Position numbers and translations under genes: made by a program. A stretch of 64,000 nucleotides of DNA from Avrilella dinanensis (GTDB taxonomy: Bacteria; Bacteroidota; Bacteroidia; Flavobacteriales; Flavobacteriaceae). The notes under the pieces are model-generated. The model was not told where the DNA came from. It saw only the letters and a list, made by a program, of their open reading frames with translations, and did not search any database. The DNA is taken from NCBI RefSeq assembly GCF_002807015.1, contig NZ_NIPO01000001.1, forward strand, positions 404,352 to 468,351, written 5' to 3'. This document shows, one piece after another, positions 1 to 7,980 of the stretch; the first letter of the stretch is position 1, and the number at the start of each line of letters is the position of its first letter.

Positions 1-252
1 ACTGACGAAGTAATCAAACAAGCTGAAGAAGATGCTAAAGCAGAATTGAAAGCCGAAGGTAAACCTGAGCAAATATGGGATAAAATCATTCCCGGAAAAA
101 TTCAGCGGTTTATCTCCGACAATACTACTTTAGACCAGGAAAAAGCACTGCTTGACCAAAACTTCATCAAAGATGAAAGCAAAAAAGTAGGCGAATACGT
201 AAAAGAATTTAACGTGGAAATCACAGGTTTTAAACGCGTTAGCTTAGGATAA
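1..252 (+). CDS. tsf: Elongation factor Ts, C-terminal part (5' truncated by window)
   Basis: This is the last 83 codons of EF-Ts, the guanine-nucleotide exchange factor that recycles EF-Tu during translation. The open frame runs from base 1, and the visible part ends with the typical EF-Ts C-terminal segment ([17 protein letters not shown], then a tail ending in the [11 protein letters not shown] type found in Bacteroidota). The start codon and the N-terminal UBA and core domains lie upstream of the window. A strong terminator follows 20 bases after the stop, so this is the end of its operon (usually rpsB-tsf). Confidence 0.93.
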   Translation, partial: TDEVIKQAEEDAKAELKAEGKPEQIWDKIIPGKIQRFISDNTTLDQEKALLDQNFIKDESKKVGEYVKEFNVEITGFKRVSLG

Positions 253-272
253 ACCTGTTCCTCCTTTTATAT

Positions 273-314
273 AAAAAACACCCCCGAAAGAAATTCTTCC
301 GGGGGTGTTTTTCT
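273..314 (+). terminator. Rho-independent terminator after tsf
   Basis: An A-rich flank is followed by the inverted repeat CACCCCCGAA / TTCCGGGGGTG and a T-run. It also ends with an A-run on the other side, so it can serve the convergent serC gene as a bidirectional terminator. Confidence 0.9.
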
Positions 315-321
315 TTAGAAT

Positions 322-1389
322 TTAACTTTGCTCTGTTGCAAATTCTTTCAAACACGTTATCAAATATTCCACATCAGATAAGGTAACTGCATTATAGAGT
401 GATACTCGATAACCACCAACATAACGATGCCCTTGAATTCCGGTAATGTTTTTGCTTTCAATAAACCGGTCAAACTGAGTTGATAGATTTTCATCTACTA
501 AACGAAAACATACATTCATTAAAGAGCGGTCTTGCTTTTGAGCCGTACCAAAAAACAGATAATTATTGTCAATTTCCTGATAAAGCATGGCTGCTTTTTG
601 TCTGTTAATTTTTTCCATTGCCTCTACTCCGCCCTGCTGTATTAACCATTGCAGATTCAGCCATGTAAGATATACAGCAAAAACCGGCGGAGTGTGATAC
701 AAGCCATTGTGCTGAAAATGCTGTTTATAGCTAAGAACATTAGGAATATTAACGTTTTCAGACAACAAACTTTCATGAATAATCACTACCGACAACCCCG
801 AAGTGCTGATATTCTTCTGAGCTCCGGCATAAATCAATCCAAACTGACTGAAATCGAGCTTTCGGGAAAAGATATCGGAACTCATATCGCAAACCAAAGG
901 TGCATTCGTGTCAGGAAAATTATTCATTTGTGTGCCGTAGATCGTATTGTTGCTAGTACAATGCAGATAATCTATTTGTTCCGGCAAATGATACCCTTGA
1001 GGAATATAACTGTAATTTTTATCTTCACTTGAGGCTACAATTTTTACCTGACCTACTTTCCGGGCTTCATTAATTGCCTTTTGAGCCCATACTCCGGTGT
1101 CTATATATCCTGCCTGGGTTTTCAGAAGATTCAAAGGTACCCGAGCAAATTCCATACTGGCACTTCCTTGCAGAAAAAGCACCTGGTAACCTTTATTTTC
1201 AAGCGAGAGCAGTTCGAGCACCCATTTGTTACAATCTGCTAAAATGGATAAAAAAGCATCACTACGGTGTGAGATTTCCAAAATAGACAAACCGGTATCA
1301 TTGAAGTTTTCCAATGCTTCGGCAGCCTTTTGATAAACTTCCGGGCTAAGAGGAGCCGGACCTGCACAAAAATTATATTTTTTCATCAT
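322..1389 (-). CDS. serC: Phosphoserine aminotransferase
   Basis: SerC is a PLP-dependent class V aminotransferase that converts 3-phosphohydroxypyruvate to phosphoserine in serine synthesis and also acts in pyridoxal phosphate synthesis. The 355-residue length is normal. The N-terminus KKYNFCAGPAPLSPEV is diagnostic, and the PLP lysine is about residue 192 in AGAQKNISTSGL. Two tandem ATGs (1389 and 1386) could start it. A hairpin with a T-run sits directly on the start region, between this gene and the upstream DUF6029 gene, which is odd (see terminator at 1388). No serA neighbour is visible. Confidence 0.96.
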   Translation of the reverse strand: MMKKYNFCAGPAPLSPEVYQKAAEALENFNDTGLSILEISHRSDAFLSILADCNKWVLELLSLENKGYQVLFLQGSASMEFARVPLNLLKTQAGYIDTGVWAQKAINEARKVGQVKIVASSEDKNYSYIPQGYHLPEQIDYLHCTSNNTIYGTQMNNFPDTNAPLVCDMSSDIFSRKLDFSQFGLIYAGAQKNISTSGLSVVIIHESLLSENVNIPNVLSYKQHFQHNGLYHTPPVFAVYLTWLNLQWLIQQGGVEAMEKINRQKAAMLYQEIDNNYLFFGTAQKQDRSLMNVCFRLVDENLSTQFDRFIESKNITGIQGHRYVGGYRVSLYNAVTLSDVEYLITCLKEFATEQS

Positions 1390-1415
1390 AAAAAAATCGA
1401 CCTGGAGGCCGATTT
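1388..1415 (-). terminator. Hairpin with T-run between DUF6029 gene and serC
   Basis: On the minus strand a 10-bp stem (AAATCGGCCT / AGGTCGATTT, one G-T pair, 2-nt loop) is followed by seven T residues that run directly into the serC ATG. It is a good terminator shape but leaves no room for a conventional serC ribosome-binding site, so it may attenuate serC expression. Confidence 0.65.
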
Positions 1416-1419
1416 GATT

Positions 1420-3078
1420 TTAAAAATTGGTTGTGATATTTAAGGTAAATCCATTAGCCTCAGGAACTTCTCTACAAACTCCACCGACGCATATCAATCC
1501 GCCTCGCTGACGACCATAACTTCCCGCTACTCGGGTACGACCTTTAGTGTAGCTGAGTCCGTAAGTAAAATAATGAATTCGCTTACTGTTCTTATCGTTT
1601 CCGTAGTTGTAAATATCAAAGGCAAAAAACGACCAGTTGCTGTTGGGTGCATATTCCAGAGTAGCACCTGCCCAGTTCTTGTGATAGGCATCTGCCCACT
1701 GATGTTGCAGTTCTAACCGAATAGAACTGGTCGGTTTAAGAAAATATAATCCTTCAACCGCAGCAGTATTTGCTTTTACAAATCCGTTATTTTTTTCTTC
1801 GAGATAACCTTGATTGTAATATTGGTTAACATACATAAAAATGGAAGTAAAACGCTCAGACCATTTTCTGCGGTATTCCAAACCTAAATCAGAATAATAT
1901 TTCTGTCCGTCGTTAAAGAAACCTGTTGATTTAAGACTTCGGTCGTCTTGCTCTTCTGCTTCCAAACCTGCCCAATAGGAACCGTTCAAAATGAAATTAG
2001 CTCCATATTTACCGCCAAAAAATGTACCTTCTTTCGCTTCATAGAAAACATCAAACTGTCCGCCTATCTCACCTAATTTCTGCAAATTGAATATATCATA
2101 TTTTCCTTGAGCCTGGTAAACATAAATGTTTTGTAAAGCAAAATCATATTGTTTTGTCAATGCGGGTACATAGTTAATCATTCCGTAATTGAATGTATTT
2201 CCTTGTAGCTGTCGTTCGGAATAAAAATCCATGTTTTCCATTCGACGTAAATTGATATTTACACCAAACCCAGATGTGTTATAACCTAAATTCAACAAAA
2301 TGGCATTTCCGCCTTTTTTATATTGCGGATACAATCCTTCTGGCGTGGAAACAATATCTTCAGTTTTATAGACATACTCCCCTCCTATCAGGAATTTATC
2401 GCCGGCATATTCCAAACGGGTTGATAACATGTTGGTGTTGGGTTCAACTTCGGGGTAATTGTCCAGCTCCTGATGACGTCCGACGAAACTTGCACCGAAT
2501 TTCAACGAATAATCTTTGTCCATAAGATTGGCTAAATCAACCTCAGTATCAGCCCCGTAAATCATTCCGTCTGACAGGTCAAATCCCATACCGATACGTT
2601 GCTTTCCGCCCAACAAAGTAATTTGTGTGGAAGAATGCGGGCTGTATTTTACGCGACCACCAAAAATAGCATTATTGATTCCCAAAGCTCTGTCTTCCCA
2701 CGAACGTAGAACCAATCCGCTACCAAACTGCTCATAAAAATGACCGACTGTTACATCGATACCATTTTCATAATCATTATATCTGGCGTAAACGGTACCA
2801 ACATTGACACCTTCAAGATTTGGAGAATAATTAAGAATGGCATACGGCAAATAGCCTTCCATTTGCAAACCGGCTTCAAATTTTCCTTTGAAGTAATCAA
2901 TCTTTACATAATTATTGGAACGAAACGGGTTGTCTTTCGTTTCCTGGTCTTTTATTTTTATCTGAGCATCCTCTATGTAATATTGAGAATTGGATTCTAT
3001 CCCTACGTTAATCTGGGCTGCCGCTGTATATCCCATCAAAGATAAAGCGACTATCAGAAACTTATTGTAATTTTTCAT
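1420..3078 (-). CDS. DUF6029 family outer-membrane beta-barrel protein
   Basis: This is a predicted exported protein of 552 residues with a signal peptide (MKNYNKFLIVALSLMGYTAAAQ). The rest has alternating aromatic and polar strands (for example LRLELQHQWADAYHKNWAGATLEYAPN) and ends in a phenylalanine (NITTNF), as expected for an outer-membrane barrel. I recognise it as the DUF6029 family of Bacteroidota; its role is unknown. It starts 3 bases after the stop of the TlpA-like gene, so the two are co-transcribed and probably work together in the cell envelope. Confidence 0.8.
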   Translation of the reverse strand: MKNYNKFLIVALSLMGYTAAAQINVGIESNSQYYIEDAQIKIKDQETKDNPFRSNNYVKIDYFKGKFEAGLQMEGYLPYAILNYSPNLEGVNVGTVYARYNDYENGIDVTVGHFYEQFGSGLVLRSWEDRALGINNAIFGGRVKYSPHSSTQITLLGGKQRIGMGFDLSDGMIYGADTEVDLANLMDKDYSLKFGASFVGRHQELDNYPEVEPNTNMLSTRLEYAGDKFLIGGEYVYKTEDIVSTPEGLYPQYKKGGNAILLNLGYNTSGFGVNINLRRMENMDFYSERQLQGNTFNYGMINYVPALTKQYDFALQNIYVYQAQGKYDIFNLQKLGEIGGQFDVFYEAKEGTFFGGKYGANFILNGSYWAGLEAEEQDDRSLKSTGFFNDGQKYYSDLGLEYRRKWSERFTSIFMYVNQYYNQGYLEEKNNGFVKANTAAVEGLYFLKPTSSIRLELQHQWADAYHKNWAGATLEYAPNSNWSFFAFDIYNYGNDKNSKRIHYFTYGLSYTKGRTRVAGSYGRQRGGLICVGGVCREVPEANGFTLNITTNF

Positions 3079-3081
3079 TGC

Positions 3082-3570
3082 TTACTTTCCAATAGCTTTT
3101 TTTAACTCTTTATACAATTCGTTTTCCGTTCCTGGTGTGTATCCGGTATGTGAATAAACAATCTGACCTTTATATACAACTACTGTATAAGGTGGATTGA
3201 TAACATTCATTGCTCTTTTCAATTCCTGATTTTCATCTAATAAAACGGTGTAATCCCACGCTTTCCCGTTAACCAACGGTTTTACTCTTGAGCGGGTTCT
3301 TGAATCGTCGATTGAAACAGCCACCAACTCAACGCCTGTTTCTTTTTGCCATTTGTCATAAACTTTATTGATGGCTTCCAGTTCTTTTAAACAAGGTCCA
3401 CACCATGTCGCCCAAAAACTCACGATAACCGGCTTGTCTGATTTTCCATATTGTGCGATGTTTACAGACTTTCCTTTAAGGTCTTTCAACGTTACATTCG
3501 GTAACTTACTCTGTGCCGAAACAGACAGACTGAAACACACAAATGCAATAATTGATAATACTCTCATCAT
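3082..3570 (-). CDS. TlpA-like thioredoxin-family periplasmic oxidoreductase
   Basis: This 162-residue protein has a signal peptide (cleavage near SVSAQ-SK) and a thioredoxin fold with the redox motif WATWCGPC (Cys57, Cys60) and the cis-proline region NPPYTVV. TlpA/ResA proteins reduce disulfides in the periplasm or on envelope proteins. It is the first gene of a two-gene operon with the DUF6029 barrel, and it diverges from an Omp28-like lipoprotein that also carries a CxxC motif. A TAnnTTTG box lies 22 bases upstream. The natural substrate cannot be told from sequence. Confidence 0.88.
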   Translation of the reverse strand: MMRVLSIIAFVCFSLSVSAQSKLPNVTLKDLKGKSVNIAQYGKSDKPVIVSFWATWCGPCLKELEAINKVYDKWQKETGVELVAVSIDDSRTRSRVKPLVNGKAWDYTVLLDENQELKRAMNVINPPYTVVVYKGQIVYSHTGYTPGTENELYKELKKAIGK

Positions 3571-3592
3571 AATTTCTTTAATTTTAGTTTAA

Positions 3593-3600
3593 CAAACTTA
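3593..3600 (-). promoter_or_regulatory. -7 promoter box for the TlpA/DUF6029 operon
   Basis: TAAGTTTG on the minus strand matches the Bacteroidota -7 consensus TAnnTTTG, 22 bases before the start codon. No clear -33 TTTG is seen at the usual distance. Confidence 0.5.
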
Positions 3601-3695
3601 TGAAGTTTATTTCAAAAAAAATATTTTTCAGTTCAAAAATTAAATAATAAATTAGTCGAATTAAATTTATGAACAGCAAATATAGCTTTAAAATT

Positions 3696-4556
3696 ATGAA
3701 AAAAACTTTTTTACTGGCATCAATAACTTTGGTTTCGTTATTATCTTCCTGTAATGAACTGGTAGATGACTCTGTCGTTTCTATCGGTGGTGAAAACAGG
3801 GTTACCCGGGTAGTTGTAGCCGTTTTCGACGGTGAGGGCAGTGTTATTAACGTACAGCAAGCGGAGGCAGGTGTTGAGCAAGATTATGAAATGGTTGGTG
3901 AAAATTTCAAACACCGTGTTTTAATCGAAGATTTCACAGGAGCCTGGTGTGTGAACTGCCCACGTGTTACTCACACGATTGAGGAAGAATTAGAACCTGA
4001 GCATCACGATAAATTTATAGCCGTTGCTTTACACAATGATGACGGAGGTAGCGACCCTTTTGTTTTTAAACCTTATGAAAAGCAATTACACGGGATATTA
4101 GCCGATAAAGTGCACCCAACTCCTGAATTTGCCTCTTACCCTTTTTCGCCGCTAAACCGCCAGGAAATGTGGAAAAGAGACGGACAGGCATACGATGTAC
4201 AACAAGCTCTTGATTTGGTACAGGAATCTTCGCCTGTCGGAATCAGAATTGATTCTGATTTAGATGTAACCGAAGGAACAGGAACCGTAAATGTATCTTT
4301 TAAGTTTAATCAGGATTATAATGAAGAGTTGAAATATATCGTTTATATTGTTGAAGACGGCTTGGAATACGCTCAGAAAAACAGCACACCATTCTATGGC
4401 GGAGGAAGCGAAATAGAAGATTTCGTTCACAATGCCGTTGCAAAAGGAATAGTGGGTACAGACGTACTGGGAACAACAATTCCTGCTAACGAAACCAAAG
4501 CCGGACAAATTTTTAATTCAGGAAGGCTGAATGTTACTTTTAACACGTTTGAATAA
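3696..4556 (+). CDS. Omp28-related outer-membrane lipoprotein with thioredoxin-like CxxC
   Basis: The preferred start at 3696 gives 286 residues with a lipoprotein signal (KKTFLLASITLVSLLSSC, lipid Cys19). An in-frame ATG at 3669 would add nine residues before the signal. After a short linker, KHRVLIEDFTGAWCVNCPR shows a thioredoxin-like CxxC (Cys85, Cys88), followed by an Omp28-type C-terminal region with KYIVYIVEDGLEYAQK. Omp28-related proteins are surface lipoproteins of Bacteroidota with poorly known roles. It is monocistronic, divergent from the tlpA-like gene, and ends at a strong terminator. Confidence 0.85.
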   Translation: MKKTFLLASITLVSLLSSCNELVDDSVVSIGGENRVTRVVVAVFDGEGSVINVQQAEAGVEQDYEMVGENFKHRVLIEDFTGAWCVNCPRVTHTIEEELEPEHHDKFIAVALHNDDGGSDPFVFKPYEKQLHGILADKVHPTPEFASYPFSPLNRQEMWKRDGQAYDVQQALDLVQESSPVGIRIDSDLDVTEGTGTVNVSFKFNQDYNEELKYIVYIVEDGLEYAQKNSTPFYGGGSEIEDFVHNAVAKGIVGTDVLGTTIPANETKAGQIFNSGRLNVTFNTFE

Positions 4557-4570
4557 AAATAATTTTTAGT

Positions 4571-4609
4571 AAAAAAGCTGTTTCTTCACAATGAAGAAAC
4601 AGCTTTTTT
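4571..4609 (+). terminator. Bidirectional terminator between Omp28-like gene and trmH
   Basis: Inverted repeat AAGCTGTTTCTTC / GAAGAAACAGCTT with an A-run before and a T-run after. It lies between convergent genes and can end transcription from both sides. Confidence 0.9.
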
Positions 4610-5264
4610 ATTGATTATAAAACCGCCCAGTAATAAAATCAATATCTTTAATTGATTTCCGACTCCAATCAATCCGTTTTTCCAGAATTTCGTTTTCTGT
4701 CAACTGCCAGTTAATTCCTGATTTTCTCAACCTTTCTGTAATATCCTGAATCACGATTGCTGCCGAAACAGATATATTCAAACTCTCGGTAAATCCGACC
4801 ATTGGTATTTTAATATAAGCATCTGCCTGTTGCAAAATATCTTCCGAAAGCCCTGTTTTTTCTGTACCAAAAAAGATAGCCGACGGTTTTGTAATATCAA
4901 AATCTGCTAAAAAACCGGCTTGTATGTGTGGCGAAGTTGCCACAATCTGAAAACCTTGTTCCCTTAGTTTCTCTATACATGAAATATTGTTCTGATAGCG
5001 ATGAATATCTACCCATTTTTCTGCTCCCATCGCTATTTCTTTATCTATTCTCTTACCAAATCGCTCTTCGATAACGTGTAAATCCTGAATACCGAAAACC
5101 TCGCAGCTACGCATTACCGCACTGGTATTATGTAACTGATAAACATCTTCAACCGCGATGGTAAAATGTCTCGTTCGGTTTTGCAAAACTTCCAGAAAAC
5201 GCTCCTTTCGGTTAGCCGTCAAAAAAGTTTCCAGATAAGCCAGATATTCCGTATCTTGGAACAT
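4608..5264 (-). CDS. trmH: TrmH/SpoU-family RNA 2'-O-methyltransferase
   Basis: This is a 218-residue SPOUT-class methyltransferase, most like TrmH, which makes 2'-O-methylguanosine at tRNA position 18. Motif 1 is HNTSAVMRSCEVFGI; motif 2 is IFFGTEKTGLSE; motif 3 is IPMVGFTESLNISVSAAI. I place the start at 5264 (MFQDTEYL) or 5279 (MIYNN). A longer frame to 5450 exists, but a promoter-like box at 5297-5304 implies the mRNA begins below about 5290, and the extension overlaps the sirtuin gene. Its exact RNA target is inferred from family similarity. Confidence 0.88.
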   Translation of the reverse strand: MFQDTEYLAYLETFLTANRKERFLEVLQNRTRHFTIAVEDVYQLHNTSAVMRSCEVFGIQDLHVIEERFGKRIDKEIAMGAEKWVDIHRYQNNISCIEKLREQGFQIVATSPHIQAGFLADFDITKPSAIFFGTEKTGLSEDILQQADAYIKIPMVGFTESLNISVSAAIVIQDITERLRKSGINWQLTENEILEKRIDWSRKSIKDIDFITGRFYNQ

Positions 5265-5296
5265 ATTATTATATATCATAATTTTAAAAATAATGC

Positions 5297-5304
5297 CAAA
5301 GATA
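5297..5304 (-). promoter_or_regulatory. -7 promoter box for trmH
   Basis: TATCTTTG on the minus strand matches TAnnTTTG. It helps to exclude the long trmH start at 5450. Confidence 0.45.
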
Positions 5305-5319
5305 CAAAGTCCGGTTAAT

Positions 5320-6009
5320 ATGAAAAAAATAGTCGTTTTGTCAGGAGCTGGTATCAGTGCCGAAAGTGGTATAAAAACATTCAGAGATGCCGATGGATTA
5401 TGGGAAGGACACGATATTACGGAAGTCGCCAGTCCGGAAGGCTTTACCAAAAATCCGGAATTGGTTTTGAATTTTTATAATCTTCGCCGTCGTCAGTTAT
5501 TGGAAGTACAACCCAATTTGGCACACCAATTACTTGCTGATTTGGAGCAATATTATCCTATCAACATTATTACGCAAAATGTGGACGATTTGCACGAAAG
5601 AGCCGGAAACAAAAACGTACTGCATCTGCATGGCGAGTTGCTAAAAGCCAGAAGCAGTAAAAATGAAAATTATGTTGTCGAATGGCATTCAGATATCAAT
5701 ATGAATAACCTTTGCCCGGACGGTTATTTGATGCGTCCGCACATCGTTTGGTTCGGTGAAACCGTTCCGGAATTTGACCGTGCCACAGACCTCATCAGCC
5801 AGGCAGATATTGTGATTGTTATCGGAACATCAATGCAGGTTTATCCCGCAGCCGGGTTGATACAATACGCAACCAAAGCCGAAAATATTTTTTATATTGA
5901 CCCAAAACCAGCCTACATACACCTCACGACCATATCGGTGGAAACTATTGCTGAAAAAGCCACTACCGGAATGGAAAAATTATTCAAAAGACTAATTTCG
6001 TCTATTTAG
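5320..6009 (+). CDS. Sirtuin, NAD-dependent protein deacylase (CobB/SIRT5-like)
   Basis: This 229-residue sirtuin removes acyl groups from lysine using NAD. NAD-binding GAGISAESGIKTFRD is at the N-terminus, the catalytic region is TQNVDDLHERAG with LHLHGEL (catalytic His), and GTSMQVYPAAGL is near the end. FYNLRRRQ provides the Tyr and Arg spaced as in CobB and SIRT5, which predicts activity on succinyl or malonyl lysine. The zinc module is degenerate: only one cysteine (NNLCPDG) remains of the usual four. I chose ATG 5320 over 5293 because the fold begins right there (KKIVVLSGAG). Confidence 0.9.
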   Translation: MKKIVVLSGAGISAESGIKTFRDADGLWEGHDITEVASPEGFTKNPELVLNFYNLRRRQLLEVQPNLAHQLLADLEQYYPINIITQNVDDLHERAGNKNVLHLHGELLKARSSKNENYVVEWHSDINMNNLCPDGYLMRPHIVWFGETVPEFDRATDLISQADIVIVIGTSMQVYPAAGLIQYATKAENIFYIDPKPAYIHLTTISVETIAEKATTGMEKLFKRLISSI

Positions 6010-6573
6010 TTACAAATCTTTTTTATTCATCTCAATTATTTCCATTATCCTGGCACTCATATCGCTATAAGACGCTTGTGACAGTTGTTTGATGTCTTCA
6101 TTTGGGTAATGAAGTATGATGTTATTTACCGAATCGTTGAATTTCTCACACACACTTAAATAGTTACGGATAAAAACCTTGTCATATTCACCCCGACCTC
6201 CGGTAGAATATTTGTAGATTTCGCGTTCATATTCCGGCGAAAATTCAGCAGGCAACTTGATTCCGTTTTCGGAAGCAACTGCCTCCAATCGGGCTTTGTT
6301 TTTTTGCGTGATTTCCAACTGTTTTTGTGCATAGGTTTTCAGCCTATCGTCTTCTGATTTTTCTGTCCATACCTGCAATGCTTTCGCATCAAAATTGGTA
6401 AATTGGTAGAGGTAAATAAATAATTCCACGTCTTTCGGAGAAAAATCTGATGAAGTTTCAGCTAAAACCGTTTCCTTTTTTTCAGAATGATTATCTTTAC
6501 AGGAAGATAAAAATGAAGATGCAACAAACACCAAAGCTAAGAAGAACCCTGCGTTACAAGTTAATTTGTTCAT
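6010..6573 (-). CDS. Lipoprotein with DUF4142-like helical domain
   Basis: This is a 187-residue lipoprotein: hydrophobic signal and lipobox LSSC followed by KDNHSEKKE. The mature part is mostly helical, with the pattern DVELFIYLYQFTNFDAKAL, then KNKARLEAVASENGIKLP, similar to DUF4142 (ferritin-like helical bundles of unknown function). That match is a resemblance, not certain. Its stop abuts the stop of the convergent sirtuin gene with no spacer, so no separate terminator is present between them. Confidence 0.65.
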   Translation of the reverse strand: MNKLTCNAGFFLALVFVASSFLSSCKDNHSEKKETVLAETSSDFSPKDVELFIYLYQFTNFDAKALQVWTEKSEDDRLKTYAQKQLEITQKNKARLEAVASENGIKLPAEFSPEYEREIYKYSTGGRGEYDKVFIRNYLSVCEKFNDSVNNIILHYPNEDIKQLSQASYSDMSARIMEIIEMNKKDL

Positions 6574-6641
6574 AATATTGGTTTTAATGTTTTGTTAAAA
6601 ATAATAAAATTATCTTATATCACAAATTATTTCATCAAAAA

Positions 6642-7409
6642 ATGTTAATCGAAACAAATAATCTAACCATAGGATATAAAAAAAACAACGATTATTCGCC
6701 TATTCTGAGTAATATTAATCTGCAAATTGGTTATGGAAAACTCATTGCTCTGGTCGGCACAAACGGTATCGGAAAATCGACTTTGCTTAAAACATTTTCC
6801 GGTTTGCTCCCTCCTGTTTCAGGAAATTTCAAAATCGAAAACCAGAATACAACAGCATTTACTCCGGTCGATTGGGCAAAAATCTGTGCTGTAGTTTTGA
6901 CGGAAACCGCCGTTTACCAAAATATTACTATCAAAGAATTGGTCAGTTTGGGCAGGCAGCCATACACCAACTGGCTGGGTGCATTGAACAAAGAAGATGA
7001 AGAAAAAATCCGGAGTGCCATGGAAGTAACCGGAATCCGGAATTGGGCAGACAAAAATATTAACGAACTGAGTGACGGACAAAAACAGAAAGTTTTTATT
7101 GCCAGAGCGATTGCCCAAGACACGCCGCTCATATTAATGGACGAGCCAACGACACATTTGGATTTTTACAATAAAATCCAATTCCAGAAACTGGTAAAAA
7201 AATTTACTGAATTAGGAAAAACAATCATTTATTCCACCCACGATTTAGATTTAGCCATACAACTCAGTGATGAACTGATTGTACTTACCGCGAGTCAGGT
7301 TTTTCATAATACAGCAGAAAAACTGATGCAGGAAAAAGTTTTTGATTCCTTTTTTGATACAAGCGAAATCCAATTTGATGAACAAAATAAAAGATTTGTT
7401 GTGAAATGA
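6642..7409 (+). CDS. ABC transporter ATPase, FecE/haem-siderophore type
   Basis: This 255-residue ATP-binding subunit has Walker A GTNGIGKSTLLKT, Q-loop region, signature LSDGQKQK, Walker B LILMDEPTTHLD and H-loop STHDLD. The closest group I recognise is the iron-siderophore/haem/B12 uptake ATPases (FecE, HmuV). No permease or binding-protein gene is adjacent, so it is an orphan in this window; the partner must be elsewhere. An alternative is a different BtuD-like substrate. Confidence 0.85.
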   Translation: MLIETNNLTIGYKKNNDYSPILSNINLQIGYGKLIALVGTNGIGKSTLLKTFSGLLPPVSGNFKIENQNTTAFTPVDWAKICAVVLTETAVYQNITIKELVSLGRQPYTNWLGALNKEDEEKIRSAMEVTGIRNWADKNINELSDGQKQKVFIARAIAQDTPLILMDEPTTHLDFYNKIQFQKLVKKFTELGKTIIYSTHDLDLAIQLSDELIVLTASQVFHNTAEKLMQEKVFDSFFDTSEIQFDEQNKRFVVK

Positions 7410-7459
7410 ATCATCAAAATTAAATGTGATAATTATGCGTAAGTTTTAGCAAAAAGCAG

Positions 7460-7467
7460 TAATTTTG
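7460..7467 (+). promoter_or_regulatory. -7 promoter box for ndk
   Basis: TAATTTTG matches TAnnTTTG, 22 bases upstream of the ndk ATG. Confidence 0.5.
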
Positions 7468-7489
7468 CAAAAAATTTAAACAAATTAAA

Positions 7490-7909
7490 ATGGCAGGAAA
7501 CAGAACATTTACGATGATTAAGCCTGATGCTGTTGAAGCAGGTCACATTGGCGGGATTTTAAATATGATTACTGAAGGTGGTTTCAGAATCGTGGCAATG
7601 AAATTAACACAACTAACGGTTGCTGATGCACAGAAATTCTACGCCGTTCACGCCGAACGTCCTTTCTATGGAGAATTGGTTGAATTCATGTCAAGAGGAC
7701 CGATTGTTGCCGCTATCCTGGAGAAAGACAATGCTGTAGAAGATTTCCGTACGTTGATTGGTGCAACCAATCCAGCGGAAGCAGCTGAAGGAACAATCAG
7801 AAAAAAATATGCAAAATCAATCGGAGAGAATGCTGTTCATGGTTCTGATTCAGACGAAAATGCTGAAATTGAAGCTGCTTTCCACTTTGCAGGAAGAGAA
7901 CAGTTTTAA
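7490..7909 (+). CDS. ndk: Nucleoside diphosphate kinase
   Basis: Ndk transfers the gamma phosphate of ATP to nucleoside diphosphates through a phosphohistidine, keeping NTP pools balanced. The 139-residue length is normal. The start [20 protein letters not shown] and the active-site histidine in [13 protein letters not shown] are typical. It is monocistronic, with its own promoter box and a strong terminator behind it. Confidence 0.97.
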   Translation: MAGNRTFTMIKPDAVEAGHIGGILNMITEGGFRIVAMKLTQLTVADAQKFYAVHAERPFYGELVEFMSRGPIVAAILEKDNAVEDFRTLIGATNPAEAAEGTIRKKYAKSIGENAVHGSDSDENAEIEAAFHFAGREQF

Positions 7910-7931
7910 TTATTTCCTATTTTGAACTAAG

Positions 7932-7966
7932 AAGCCTGTAAAATTCAATTTACAGGCTTTTTTTTA
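7932..7966 (+). terminator. Terminator after ndk
   Basis: Inverted repeat AAGCCTGTAAA / TTTACAGGCTT with a long T-run. It also lies downstream of the convergent catalase gene. Confidence 0.9.
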
Positions 7967-7980
7967 TTTTTATTAAATTA

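Noticed and set aside
649-1032. 127-codon plus-strand frame
   Set aside because: It lies fully inside serC on the other strand and has no domain.
5265-5450. 62-codon N-terminal extension of trmH
   Set aside because: It overlaps the start of the sirtuin gene, has no similarity to TrmH, and lies upstream of a promoter-like box at 5297-5304 that places the mRNA start below it.
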